From: Hyposmocoma kahamanoa
Taxonomy: Eukaryota > Arthropoda > Insecta > Lepidoptera > Cosmopterigidae
Length of the DNA stretch: 64,000 nt
Reading direction: 5' to 3'
NCBI RefSeq assembly: GCF_003589595.1
Contig: NW_020654810.1
Coordinates: 22,284,878-22,348,877, forward strand
Shown here: in pieces, positions 11,032 to 26,000 of the stretch
Layout of the letters: every line of letters begins with the position of its first letter
Numbering within the stretch: the stretch's first letter is position 1
Made by a program: the position numbers and the translations under genes
Notes under the pieces: model-generated
The model's input: only the letters and a program-made list of their open reading frames with translations
Database searches by the model: none
What the model was told of the DNA's origin: nothing

Positions 11032-14000
11032 CTGAAAAAGATGAATAAGTTTGTGTTAGCTTTGTTGTTATAACTTAATTTTCGAGTAGTAGAGCTTATG
11101 TTTCTGCCGCCAAGCAGTAATGTGAGCATTACTGCGTTCCGGTTTGGAAGAGTAAGAGTGCTGTTAAACGGGTAAAATTACAAGCACATGGGACTATAGT
11201 CCATTTGTTTAGGTACTTGACTAAATGTCAACAATCTTGATACATCTTTTTATTGAAACACATGCTTTACAAATCAATAGGTATAAAAATAGGCATGCAA
11301 TTTCATATTAAGCTAAGTATTTGTATTTTGTATTTGAACGTAAGGGAAAATCATTTTATAAATGTATATTTCATTAAATAGACATCTCAAGATTGTTTAC
11401 ATTTATTTAAGTACCTAAACAGATGGACTATAGTGAACTTATATCCCAGAATGGCGGGCGCAAATAGGTACCTCTAAGATTTTTACGATTTAAAACTGAC
11501 AAGACCACAAAGCGACGAGATGAACAAGTCTGATGGTAAGCTACACGCTTGTCCATAACAGTTGCAGTGCCACTTAGAGCTTTAAATCGCAAATATATGG
11601 AAAGCACTGTCACCCTGGTACATAAGTTGACAAGTCCCTTCAAAACTGGAGCGCAGTAACGCTCACATTGCATCCGTTTGGCGGCAGAAATAGGTACAGT
11701 GGCACAGTACTTCCCTGCACTTTTCCTTTCACAAAGGGCTCTACAGCTACTATATTGGTGTTGATGGTATTGGTTTCTATTTAATTGAGCTGCAAGTGTA
11801 CAGAAAAGAGTAGCTGTACCCCTGAAACCTGAAGCTTTTGTAGCAGTAACAGTGACATTTGTATATCTACATAGTGGTATTTACATAATCTCGCAAATCT
11901 ACACATTTCTAGGTTCTTTGCTATCAGTTTCTAGAATTTTAGTTGAAATACACTCTAGTTTGAAATGTACGTAAATCTTCCCTTTTTATCTTTAAACAGA
12001 GTAAAATCCGAAAATTTGTAAGTTTTTTTAATAGTACGCAAATCATAAAAACGAAGTGTTTGAAGGGAAATTAAGATTTTTTTCATCGAAAAGTTTATGG
12101 TATATTTCAAATTTAATTTCGCACATAAATTACGAAAAACTCGGAGTTACCCAACCCACGACCATGTTGAGAGGCAGTAAGTCATACCATTATACCACGA
12201 TAATGCACCAATATCTCCTATCTAAAAAGGGCACTTTAGAAAAAAATATCCAAGGTATTTCCGCTATAAACTTAGTACGTTTTCGTATTGTAAGTCAATG
12301 GTTTTCGTAGTAAAATTAAAGTCTAATATTTGAACAGAATTTTCTATAAGTGATTTAAGGCGTGAACAGTCAAATGTTTGATTATGAGATTTTGCCAGTA
12401 CGTGCAAAATCCCATTCTACGTCGAAGTTAGGAGGTAATGGTACTTCTAGAGTCAGAAATGGTCCGATTCACCGAAAAGCTAACCTAAGGTCGACAAAAA
12501 GAGATAACAGGTACGATTACAACGATAATTTTGCAATACTAATGCCGCAATATTAATAAAGTGTTACAATACGACCTCTGCAATGTCAAAGAGAATTATA
12601 ATGTAATAAGAGATCATAACACGATTAAACATCTAATTAATACATCTGATTACATGATATCGGATTACTTGTAGAATGTTGGCTCAACTTCGCGTAAGGT
12701 TGATATTGATATTGCGGCGGAATTGAAGTGATTTTTAATAAAGATGTTGTACATAGCAAAATGGTCGATTGTGTAACAAACAAGCTAGATACGAGCCAAA
12801 ATCTTCCGCGGAATGCGCGAGCATTCTCGAGCATGCACAAGGATTATTTGATTATGCAAGGATTACTTGAAAAACCAAGTACAAAGACACGACGCAAGCA
12901 CATAGAAAAATTCGTGAGGTCCGTTGGCTCGTTCCGTGGCTTAGTTGGTATAGCGTCTGACACGGTATGCAAGAAGACGTCGGTTCGAATCCGACCGGAT
13001 CGAAGGAATTTTTTCTGAGTGTTTTTTCTGAGTGTTCGATATTTGTATTAATAATTATAACAAACTAGTGGAGTAATTTCACAAAAAATAATTGAATATC
13101 AATTCAATAAAAATTTAATTAATACAGTGAATAGCGACATCTCTCGCCAGGACTGGTAGCTGTAAAGGTACTAACTGGGTGATAAATCTGTCAAAGATTT
13201 CTCATAGATGGCGCTACGACTAAAAAGTCATTGAAAAACCAAGTACAAAGACACGACGCAAGCACACAGAAAAATTCGTGAGGTCCGTTGGTTCGTTCCG
13301 GGGCTTAGTTGGTATAGCTTCTGGCACGGTATGCAAGAAGACGTCGGTTCGAATCCGACCGGATCGAAGGAATTTTTTCTGAATGTTCGATCTTTGTATT
13401 AATAATTATAATAATAATCTAGTTTATACGTTACACAATTGATCATAAAGTTCATTATGCTTTGTACAATATTGTTACAAAAATTCGCTTCCATTCCATT
13501 CCGCCGCAATATAGATTGAGGCCAACACGTACTGTTTTCCACAAAAAAATTTAGAATACTTTAACTGCAATAAACGCTTTGACAGACAGTTAACGTTACT
13601 GCAACCAAACTATTCTTATTTTATTCAAATCAAATGTTTTTTGTGCCGTCAGCGATGGAAAAATCAATCATATAACAACATTCGCTGTATCGTATTGACT
13701 CGTTCACCGTAAATACTGAATCAACCCTTCCGATCCCGTGCCGCCCGCATCAGTCGCTGCCGATCACGTTTCTCTGGTAGTTCGTCCGTCTTGGCACCGG
13801 GCGTCTAGCTCTACGTTTACTTTGACGTGGTCGCCTTACAAGTCTGCTCCGTCGACCAGAAGCCCTCCGGCAGACATTTCCGACCCGGTAACCTATCACA
13901 AAGTCGAAATTTTTTTTGTCCGAAATAACGATTGTTCGAATTTTCATTACACCGAAAACCGAATTATAACGAAACAGTAGTTCTTTCAGGATATGTTGAA

Positions 14001-17000
14001 TGCTTATCGCAAAGACACGATTAGGTTAGGTTAAGTTAGGTTTAAAAGAAAAAACATTTTCTTTGAGGTTATGAAATTTGCGAGCGGTACGGACTCTGGC
14101 TTTATTTGATTCAACACTTTCACTGTTATGCGGGATCAACCAAAGCCATGTGAGGTAGTAGACTCTTAAGTTTACTGATTTTGCGAGCTATGTCGGTTAC
14201 TTTAATTGTTCCTTTCATCAACGAAGAGATTTATTTCCATCAATGGGTGTAAGCAGATGATGACAATGCAACAATATTTTTCCGAGTGTCTAGTCCGCCA
14301 CACTGGTATAATGCGAATTGTCACACGTTTTCCAGGGGTAGTGAACCTTCTTCGACATGCAGTTTTCCTTCAGCGTTAATCAGAAGTTCTTCTACTAAAT
14401 ATTCATAAATGTGTGAAACTTCTGTTATATCTGGTACATCTTGCTTTTCAACAGCGATGCCGGTTTGAATATTATTATGTATCAACAAATGATTTATGTT
14501 TTTAACTATTAATTATTATCTTAATAATGTTTTAGGTATTGTATTGAAAAGTACACGGGAACTTTCGGGAGAGTGCTGCAAAGAGATAAGTTGTTTTTCG
14601 TCGATAACCTGCTTTCCAAATTATTATTATATTTGATGGCTACGTTCATGACACAGAACAATAAATACAGTAGAAGTGGTGGTAAATCAATATCACGATT
14701 GCGTAATGTTTCAAATTAACAGTTTTGGCGACATCTGTTCTGATAGTAATCCAGACTTAAGACACTTCCATTGTTTTTTTTTCTTCCGTGAGATACACAA
14801 CCTTTGGCTGCCCTTTTTATTTACCGTTTTTAATTTTTATTATAGTCATACAAACGCAAATACTTTTAAGCAGAATTGTTATTACAATAATTTATTACTA
14901 TTAAGTTTATATTTGATTAAAATAACAATATTTTTTTAAATGTAATAAAATAAAAATAAAAAATTAAATTATAATTAATAATAAAAATAAAGTCAGTGTA
15001 TGATCGATAGGGATGGATAAGGTCAGGTCGTCGGTTAGCATCGCCACAAGACTGAGCTGAAACGTCGCGAGTAGAACCTGTTAATCATCATCATCATCAT
15101 CAGCCTATTGCAGTCCACTGCTGGACATAGGCCTCCCCTAATGCACGCCATTTCATGAAGGGGGTTATTGCCCATAATCTCCACGCTGGGCATGCGGGTT
15201 GGAGATCGCTGGACGCTGCCTTTGTACTACCGACGCTGCTGCCCGTCGGTAGCCAGCAGATTTGACAGCGCCAATGTGGGGAAGGGCTATACCGCCTACT
15301 ACCGGTCGCCAGAGCCTCGTCGGTTACTGCAGGATGTACCGCGTGCAGGTGAGGTTGACAATAAGAGCTGTGATGGTGTGTGCCCCCTTACATCCCCGTA
15401 CATACCTGTTAATAAACGAACCGGAAAAAAGGTTTATGATCTATGAAATGTCACTTTGACAGTGACAGTTGTTTGTTTACATTTTGGGACTCGTTTTATC
15501 GTTTCGTCTTCAGAGTACAGTAGGACAAAATAGTGAACAGTCTCGGTAGCTCACTTGTCACTTGTGTTGTGCAAACAACTACTTTAAACACATTTACGCA
15601 TTAGACTTAAGCCCAAACGTAAATAACTTGTTGAATTAGTAAGAAAAGTGTCAGAAGTCGATATTTTACGAAGTATCTACTGTTGAAAAAAACCTGTTGA
15701 GAAAAGTAATAATTGAAAACTAGAATTCAGAAAAAGCATTTAGCGCACCCATGAATGGTACGATGGACCAAGATCGTTAAAACCGTGTACGCATGAAGTG
15801 TTAGAGCGGTTATAACGCGAACACGATGCAATCGCTAATCGTCTACCTTTTTACACGCTCGCGACTTTAAGCAGCGATGTAAACGCGATGCAAGCGCGCA
15901 ACTGCATCGCTACACTTAGGATATAAAGGCAATTCCATCGATGCAATAGCGCGTTTGTATGCAATCGCCTACAAATCGCATCGCTGCTAAAAGCAACCGT
16001 ATGTAACCACTCTTAATGGTTTAATTACCCTATTGTAATAGAAAGGACAAGCCGTTCCACGAGACATCATTCATCGGTGCAAATAATATTTCTTCAACCA
16101 TACCAGCCCAGTAATAAGCAGTACCCGCCCAGGTAAGTACCAAGGTCCTAAGTCTACCGCAAAGAATCAGCAATTTATTTAGTATTATGTAATATGTATA
16201 AGAAAGAGCAAGTGCAATCACAGGCACAAGAGACTAGGCACTCGACCTGTGTCTGCTTGGTTTTTTTTTATAATATCTAGTGACGGGACGAATAAGTCGT
16301 GCGCCTGATGATAAGCTACACGCCTGTCCATAACAATAAAATCACTAATAAAAGACGAAAAGATATTGTCTGCCCCAAAATTATATCATCAAAACATACT
16401 TTTATTTCAAGATTTTTTGTGTTTCTTGGACCATTTTTGTACAATAAATTAAACGCCAAATATTCCATTTATAATTTCTGTTGCTTTAAAGTAAAGAAAA
16501 TTCTCCAAGAAGCTCTTCAAAATATGTCCTATGAGGATACAGAGAATTTATTTATTATCGTAAAATAAATGTTATCATGTTTAAGTGTACATTTTGTTGA
16601 TTGGCAATTTATTGTTTAATTGTTTAATTTTATTTCATAAGATTCTCCTAAAAAGTATTTATAATATTAACAGTATCCACGTTTATAATTAGTAGTACTT
16701 TTTACCTGAAATACAGGAATTTCCTAGTTCAGGTACATGTGTTATTTTTACATTAAATCGCATAAGTAGTCTTTAGTTTTCTCTGTACATTATGTTACTG
16801 AATAAACAATTTTATTATTATTATTAATTGCAGTGTCACTCAGAGCTTTCAATCGCAGAGAACTGAGGGGCACTGCTACGCAGTAGCAGTCGCCCGCCCA
16901 TCACCCTGAGACATAAGTTTACAAATCCTTCAAAATTGGAACAGCAGAAACAGGTATGGTGGCAATACTACCGTAGACGAACTCTTTCACAAAGAGCTCT

Positions 17001-20000
17001 ACTGCTACTAATTACTAGTTGGACTTTAAACTGAGCGATCCGATCTAGTTCAATAGCACTGAACTAGTTCAGTCGTTTAGTTTTTTTAGTTCGTCTTGTC
17101 CTTGCTCGGACATTGATCGAACATGGGCACGGGTATCATCACAGGCGAGGGCTTGCGGGGATTTCACGTTTTCCGAGGGTTGTGAATCTTCTTCGACGTG
17201 CAAGTTTTACCACGATATTTTTCTTCACCGAAAAACTCATTGTAAATTTGAAATTAAATTTCGTACATAAATTTCTAGAAACTCGAACCCACTCTCCTCT
17301 GCGTAAAAGGCGATAGGTTAAACCATTAAGCTATCACGACTTTTTCTTACTATGTCGAAACTTTATTAAATATTTAAAAGTACAATTTTATGTGGTATCG
17401 GTACTATTTGATTAACCTGACAAATATAAATGCGACGTTAAGGGTTACGTATAAGAGCTGGTAACGTTTGCATCTCACTCGAACACTTATTGTCCCGTTC
17501 TTTTCTTTATGATACCAAGAAACGTGACGAACAAGTCATTCGTCTGGTGAACCCACAACAGTTGTAGAGCCACTCACAGCTTTAAATCGCAAAGATTTGA
17601 AGGGCATTGCCACTGCGCCCGCCGTTCTGAGACATAAGTTGACAAGTCCCATGTGCCTGTAATTTCACCATAACGTATTATTGCAGAAATAGATAAAGTG
17701 ACATTACTTCCCTGGACGAACTCATTCACAAGAAGCGTACAGCTACTACTACCGCTCGAAAAAAAGACAGGTGAACTATTTAAGATCACCTCGCGTCTTT
17801 GACTCCGCTACGCATACAGTTCCTCCTGAATTAGAAAAAATCATGAACTATTAAGATCATACAATAGGGTGTAATTCCTTAAAACGGCGCGCGGCGACGA
17901 AACGCGTGCGCATCGGACAAGGGTTCAGGGGACGAAGCGGGAAGGGGTGCTGCGGTGCGTAAGCAAGCGACGTTACGTTGCGACACCGCATTGCTCGTGT
18001 GGCACTCGATGCGTTGAAATCATAGCGTGACGACGACACAACGAACTCGCTCTTAAGCAAATTACACTTGAAATCTTTATATTTATTACAATTTCTAAAG
18101 TCAACGTCTTATCGTTTATGTAATCTCTAACAGAGTAATATCCTTTCGTTAGTAAAGTAGCCTTTACATGATGCTTGAACTTATCAAGGGGAAGGTCCAA
18201 AACAGCTTTTGGAATCTTATTACAATATAGACTACCGTAAACCTCATAAGAACTGAGAGCCTTTGAAGTCTTAACTTCGATAACACAAGCTTCCATTTAT
18301 ATCTGGTATTTAAATGATGTATGTCACTCCGTTTATTTTACAATTCATTATTAAGACTCACAAAAGTATACAATTGTAAATAAACTGTGATGCAGTTGTC
18401 AATAAGCCAATTTCCTTAAAAATCTCCGTATGTGCGATATGTGAGCTTAATTTATAGATTGCTTTGACCGCACGCTTCGCAAAATAAAAATTGTTTGGAT
18501 ATTACAGATGCGCCCCACAAAAAAAGGCCGTGTGAAAGTAACTGAAGTAAACGGTTCTGGCTGTCTCAAAGTCAGTAAGTTGTCTGATTTCCCTAACAAT
18601 TCGTTACAGAAGAAATTCACTATAGAAGGGTCGGTCCAAATGACAAACATTAGACCCTCGCTTACAAATACACATAAACACAAATAAATAACCGTATGTT
18701 CTGACTGACCAGCGACACATTTATGACATTTAGAATATTTTTAACCAATTTCCTTTAGGGCGCGTACCCAGTATGTCGTGACGACAGATGTCGTGCAGTT
18801 TAAAGTGTCGTGGTTTGTATATTTAAATAAAGTCATACATAGTACAACACGAGTAACTGTCGTACACGACTTTTTTAACGTTACGACGACAGACCGTCGA
18901 GACAATTGGAAGAGCTAGAGCGACTGTCGTCTGATGATAAATAAATCGTAGATACTTTTGTCGTCATGCTTTTTATCATTGTCTGCACGTGCACTGACTA
19001 ATTGTCGTCACGATCTAGTGGGAACAGCTAGAGCCGGCAGTCGTTCAACGATAAAATAAACATCCACGACAAATAGTCGTGATTTGGGAACAGGCTAGAC
19101 GCGACATTCGTCCAACGATAAATAAAACGTTACGACATAATGGGAACGTGCCCTTAGGTGAACCATGTGGCATGTTGTAACCGGCAATATATACCATGAA
19201 TGAATAAGTGAACTCACTGGCAGGGTCGGCGTCCCCAACAGTAGCCTGTTTGAAGAGGGCATACAGCTCCAAAAGGTCGCTGTCGCTGGGCAGCGACTTC
19301 AGGTTCTTCACGTCTTTGGCGGCTTTGTCGAATTGCTAGAACATTTAAAAACAACATCAAATTAATACCTACAGATCAAAATGAATATAGTTCGTTTTTT
19401 TACTACGAATAGACGTGCTCTACGATTTTAATAGAAAAAAAATATTTATACAGCGTAAAATAACAACAACCTCGCAGAATCATAATACTAACATCATAAA
19501 CAACAATTTTTGTTCCATGACTTGTTTTTACAATATCTTAATAAACGTAAGAAGTTGTATGAAAAGGATAGTTGATGTATGTAAGGTTCAAGGTTGTGTC
19601 AGGATAAAGTGGCGTTCCGTAGTTCACGGAGTAGAAAATTAATTTAATTCCATTTCTATTAGCTTAGGTAAACCAAACGTTTCGTTAGATAAACCACAAC
19701 TACTATATTATTATATTGCTACAAAGTACATTTTATATAATTATTAGTCATACAAAAATCGAACAAACAAAATTCCTTCAATCTAACGGGAGTCGTCTGT
19801 GTGCATTATTATAACAATTTTTTAAATTTACATTTTATGGAAATTTCAATAACAGTATTTTTTTTATTTGTTGTATAATGTAAATTTACAAATCATAATT
19901 TAAAATACAGACATACATACACCTATGTTTATCAAATTCACCTAAGAGCCTTTGCACACGGCGTACTTTATATGCGCCTTAAATGCGCGTAATCTGCGCG

Positions 20001-23000
20001 TATACGCACCGCAGACGCGCTGTAGTAAATCGATTCAAACGGGCGCAACCGTCGCCTTCCAAGCAAGAAGCTTATATAGAATTTCATGTAGTTGCTACAT
20101 TTCAAAACTTAACACACAAAACTAAAATTAAAACTATATCTTATCGAAATGCTCGATACATATGCGCGTTTACAGCGCGTATGCGCGCAGATGACGCGCG
20201 TCATCGACGCGTATAAAATACTTTAAGTCATAGGGTTCCCAAACTTTTAGGCTCGCCGCCTATCATTTCATATTTTTGAGTAAGAACTTTTTGTCCAGAA
20301 CTAGCTCACAAAAAGCTTGTCTCATTTTCAGTTAAGTAGATATCTTTTAATTGTTTCTTACAATATTCTAACGACGGTCTTATTAGCGTGTAGAGAATCT
20401 AATTTTACGTTCAGCAATAGTATAATCTTGAATTTCACATATTTTGAGTTACAACACTATTGTAGGTAACCTATCAGTAGTCCGAAATGACATTTTCCAG
20501 AAATAACGTTTGGTCGAAATTTCATAACCTCGAAAGTAATTTTGAGAGAAAAATGTTTTTTCTTTTAAACCTAACTTAACCTAACTTAACCGAATCTAAT
20601 CGTGTCTTTGCGATAAACATTCAACATATCCTGAAAGAACAACTGTTTCGTTATAATACGGTTTGCAGTGTAAAGAAAATTCGAACAAACGTTATTTCGG
20701 ACAAAAAAATTTGTGATAGGTTACCCTATTGTAATAGCAGTGGGATTATGTAGTGTAGTTTATGCAGATAATGCAGGTTTTTTTTCAAATGCGGTAGTAC
20801 CTCTTGGCAGCATCATCGCCCCCAATTGTTTCCAAAGCATCTACTGCCCCCCCCTAGGACTTTTCAGCGCCCATTGGGGGTCAGTACGGACCACTATGGG
20901 AAACTATGCTCTAAGTTTTTGACGGCCGGCGCACAGTGGGACCAAAACCCGAAAAGGTGATCAAAATTATTTTGCATACCTAACTATAAAAATATTTATT
21001 TATTATTAATATAATATGTTTTTAATGCACTTAAACTACTTTTTATTATGTATGTCATTATGTCATTATGTACATCATGAATTTTGTTACGAATTTTTAC
21101 CATATTTACTTGTTTTAAATGTTTTGTTCTGCAAAACGAAATGCATTTTTTATATATATCCAAGTTCAATTTATTTATTTGTCTACATAAGTTAATTTAT
21201 GCAAAATATTTCTTTACGGACATACATCTATACAGTGTTTTTTTTAAATGGGACAGTACGGGGAAATCCGATACCATAGAAGACACAAAGAAACTTGTGT
21301 TAGGAACCATTTTGTCTTTTTTATGAAAACAATTTTGGCGTAGTCAATTTTTTGGTCGAGCGTGAGTTGTCTATAAAAATGAATAAAATTTATCAAATCT
21401 ACTTTTAGTGCTAATCGTCTAAGTTTCATGAGGGGATCATTTCATTGTATGAGACGAAAAAAATCGGGACAGCCGAAGTTGGTCGAATTTCGTATATTTT
21501 TCAATATTTTTCATACAAAATTAATCAAATTGCCATTTTTTAATACTATTACACTCAGTTTCTTACAAGTACGATTTGTAACTTGTAAGTTTTTTACCAT
21601 TACCGACTTCTTTTAATTTTCCTTATACCTTCAAACTTATATTCATTCGTACATGCTGTATTAATGTCTGAAATCTATAATTCTTCTACGTTTCGTAGAA
21701 TCTCTTGCATTCAGAAAATCTGATGAAGGTCGGCCTTGATAAGATTATGCAATATTTATTAAAAATGCACGTCTATTTCAGCCAGTCTTTCTCTTTTTCT
21801 AAAAATATTTTGCGGTACCGACTTATTACACTCTCTCCATTTTAAAATAAATGCTTTTTCAAAATAATCCTTAAATATAGTTCTTAACTCTGGAATGTGT
21901 TTTTCTTATTCAATACGAGTATTATGACTAAATATATTTTGGTTATGGTACTTATTTTGATCACGTTTTAAGGCCATATTGATCCACACAATAAATAAAC
22001 AATCCACGTATAAATATATCATTAAATACACAGAACTCCTTAATAATAAAATGGATTGACTTTATGACAGAAAATAAATTGAAATAGCGTTCTTTACTAC
22101 CACAGAAGTATTGCAAAAGTAAAGCAGATTTACACAAAACATTAACAAATAAAATTCGACCTTTGAAACTTCAATTCCAGAATTAAAATATTTAATTCTA
22201 CCCGGATTTCCTTTTTTCTTAAATATACAAAATTACTAAACAGGCGTTTCACTTTGGGAAAGGCAAGTGGCCATAACCATTGACTTCACTATTTTAAACT
22301 ACATCCCTTAGTGCATCAAATAATTCCTATACGATATATCATATCTCGGCCGTTTGCCTTCACACAAATTACAAGCACTTAAATGTAAAAGTTAACTAAT
22401 TCATTTCAAAACGATGTATTACGTATATTAAATGTATATAAAACTTATTAAGATATATAATCGGTTCTCGAAAAACCACTAATTAATATTGCATTGTTAT
22501 ATCAAAATAATATCTTGTATTATTTTAGTGAAACTCACAACTTCTGAAAACAATATTATTATATATTTTTTTTGTCAAGTTTCCCAACTTTACACAATTT
22601 TCTTCTCTTATTTTATAAACAAAATCGATAGTATTTAATAGCAATATATAGCAAAATTGATCGAGATTATGATTATGTAACACTTGCCTCGAAATATCTA
22701 ATTTTTCGTTTTTCGACTTTTGATCTCGTTTTGGGGTTTTGGCCCCACTGTGCGGCGGCGGGCGTGTGGTGCTTGTATATCTACTTTTTTCTATTCAAAA
22801 CAAACAAAAAAGCCTCTAAAATTCAGAGACTTTCAAGTGGAATGTCGAGCAATCGTGAGTCACAAAAAAGTCTAAAACAGTTATAATGACCGTAACCATC
22901 TCTTTAGATGAAGCTATTCATGTACTCTGTTATACCGTGCTTGATTATTTAAATGTACTAAATATCTATCTACATAAGGTCCAAATTTACTAAACAACAT

Positions 23001-26000
23001 TGTGCTAAGGGTTCAGTACATAAAACCAAACAACATTTACAATGGTATCCCACTGAGATGGCAAAATAGAGATGCACCTCTATCGATAATACATGATGGA
23101 TGAATCAAGTTTTTACATTTATATTTATAGAAAATATTACAGAAAATACTGTCTGTGTTTGGTAACGCCTGAGACAAAACTTCAAATAGCACTCCATCAT
23201 CGTGATTTTTTCTTGAAATTTTCTTTTTCCTTGAACTAACAATAAAAAAACAATTATCAAAAACGTTGTTTCTTTACGGCCTTGTATTATACTCTAAATT
23301 ATGGTAAGGCTGCTCACAGATTTTGCCGAGACTGCAAGAAGTTGATATCGATTTCACGCATAAACTGCATGAAGCCGATCTCGACTTCATGCAGTTAATG
23401 CGTAAAGTCGTTATCCGAGACCTCGACTGCATGAAATTGATAACCATTTCACGCATTAGCTGCACGAAGGCTTTATCAACTTTACTAATTAACTGCAAAC
23501 ATGCAGTCAATCTGTTAGCAGCCTAAGGGCGACACTACACTTATTAACGCGGATTCGGTTTAAGTCGGTCAGAATTTTTTCAATAACTAGGTATAGTCAC
23601 TTTTTGTTTTAGACAGCATAGGTTTCCTCTCCTTGTTAGTAATACATCATTAACCCATTTATATGTTCCTGCTGGGCTCAAGTCTCAATGCGGGTTGGGG
23701 ACTTCACAAGTTTCCCGAGGGTTGCAAACTCAAAACATAAACTGAGAAACTCAGAGGTGCGAGTTCGGATTTCGAACACACGGCCTCAGCTTGAGAGGCC
23801 GTAGGTCTCCTTTAGGCTACCACGGCTTCATTAGTAATACAAAAACTGATCCACACAACACAATACAATTACAATTACGTGCATAAGGTATTTTTTAACT
23901 GGCTTGCAACACCGGCACGTCAATGATATGGTCTTGGTGTCGGCCAACTTTTTACCAAACAATTCAGAATGGTAATGGAACTACTACACGTCCTATGTTG
24001 TTGTAGTCATCACGACATAAAAGTCATCAGATCGCGCGTCTGTGAATATGTCAGATGCACTGCAATATCGCGACAATCCCATACAGCACTCATCTGGTGG
24101 TTTACTACCTTTGCCATAGGCGAGACGAGACAAGGTGAAATGAGAAATGAATTAAAAAAAAAATAATAGCTGCATCACAAATTTATTATTAGTTTCTACG
24201 TAACATACATCAGTCTCATACAAAATTGAAAATACCTACGCTATAATAGCCTACTAAATCTGACTAATGACACTAGGCATTCACTACGAAGAAAAAGGAA
24301 CCTAAGCAAGAGCTCAGAGAGATGAAAATAACGTTGCCCGTAGTGTGCAGCCATGTGGAGCCGAATAATCATAAATGGAAGACTTGTATGAGCGCTCGCG
24401 CCGACGGCGGTACTCAGCGGTAGGCACTTATCGCGTAACCTTGAGCGAATGACGGAGCCCTGGCCATAAATATTTCAATTCTCGCCCCGTCGTAAGTTAA
24501 GAGAGAACTGAAATTTTGCCATACAAATTTCAATGCTCGTCTCGGCTCGCCTCGCCGGTGGAAAAGCACCTTAGTCATTACGTTACGCTCGGACCGAACG
24601 CGCTCTTATTATAATGGTCATAAAGTTTTTTCCTGGCCGGCTTAATGTGACGTGAACAGAGATCAATTTTAATTTTTTTTATGAATATTTTCAAAAAAAT
24701 ATTCGCAAACGCAACAACACATCTTAAGACATAAAAGTAAGATACGATGGCAATCAATTTTCTTTTTTATAATTTTAACCGACTTCAAAAAAAGGAGGAG
24801 GTTCTCAATTCGACTATATTTTTTGGTATGTATGTTACGCGATTTGTGAACCGATTTTGATGATTCTTTTTTTGTTGGAAAGAAGGTACCTCCGACAAAT
24901 CTGAGAACCACAGTCCCATTTAAATTTGAACACAATATTCCACCTCCAAGGGTGGCAAACTAGGGGATCAATGACTTTTGAGGTCGGTTTTTTAATACTC
25001 TGTACTGTTTTTATTTTGTCAGTGTTACCAAAAACAAATTAATTCACCCCCCATTCAAATCAAATGTTTGAAACCTCTTACAATAAATATCTAACAATCA
25101 CTTTAAATGCCTTTAAACCAATTGCCTGATAGGCATTGACAAAAATAACACATCAGTCGATTTGTTACTTAACACTTACGCGTTAGTTAGTATTAAAAAT
25201 TGAATAGTGACGAGTTACTTTTAGGTTTTAGACCTTGAACTTTGGCACTATAATATTGACTTATTGTAGACGTACCACATCTACAAAGTCAGTTTGTTTA
25301 GAGTTTAAATGTATTGCTTTTATATACTATTTAGTAGCAGTAGAGCTTGTGAAAAATTTTGTCCAGGGAAGTACTGCCACTTCACCCATTTCTGCCGCCA
25401 AGCAGCAATGTCAGAATTACTGCGTTTCGGTTTTGAAGGGTAAGGGTGCTGGTGAAATTACAGGCACATGGGACTTGTCAACTTATGTCTCAGGATGACG
25501 GGCGCAGTGGCAGTGCCCATAAGATTTGTGATTTTGAAGCTCCAAGCGGCACTGCAACTGTTATGGACAGGCGCTTCGCTTAACACCAGGTGCACGACTT
25601 GTTCGTCCCGTCTCTTGGCATGATAAAAAAAATACAATATGGACACTCATTGTCACTTTCATGATAGACGTCAAATGCGCACTTATATGAACCATAAAAA
25701 AATACGACCTGTTAAACCATTTGGTTTACTTAGTGCTGTATAATAAACACTAAAATAACATTCGGCTAAAATATTTCAGAATGTGTTCTCTTGAAACCAG
25801 ACGTTGAATTGCTGACATAAGAACTCTGCACAGGATGGTGCATGGAGGTATATCGTCGCCAGAGTCAGTGGCCCTCATCAACATAAACGTTCCTCGTAAA
25901 GTGCCTAGGGTCCACACTGCCAAGTCATTTGTTTTATCTAGTGGCCGAACTAATCTCGGAAGGTATTTCTTTGAACAGACTCATGCAGTCATACAATGAC

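Noticed and set aside
13738..13980. GC-richer segment with frames on both strands, as if an exon or LINE linker
   Set aside because: No recognisable domain, no splice pattern, and its right part is the MITE-N copy.
14018..14046. 'ttaggttaggttaagttagg' as an interstitial telomere (TTAGG)n
   Set aside because: Too short and irregular, and it recurs inside the other MITE-N copy, so it belongs to that element.
16026..16042. 17-bp identity 'ttaccctattgtaatag' with the right flank of MITE-N (20721)
   Set aside because: Short AT-rich match with different contexts; chance is plausible in 64 kb.
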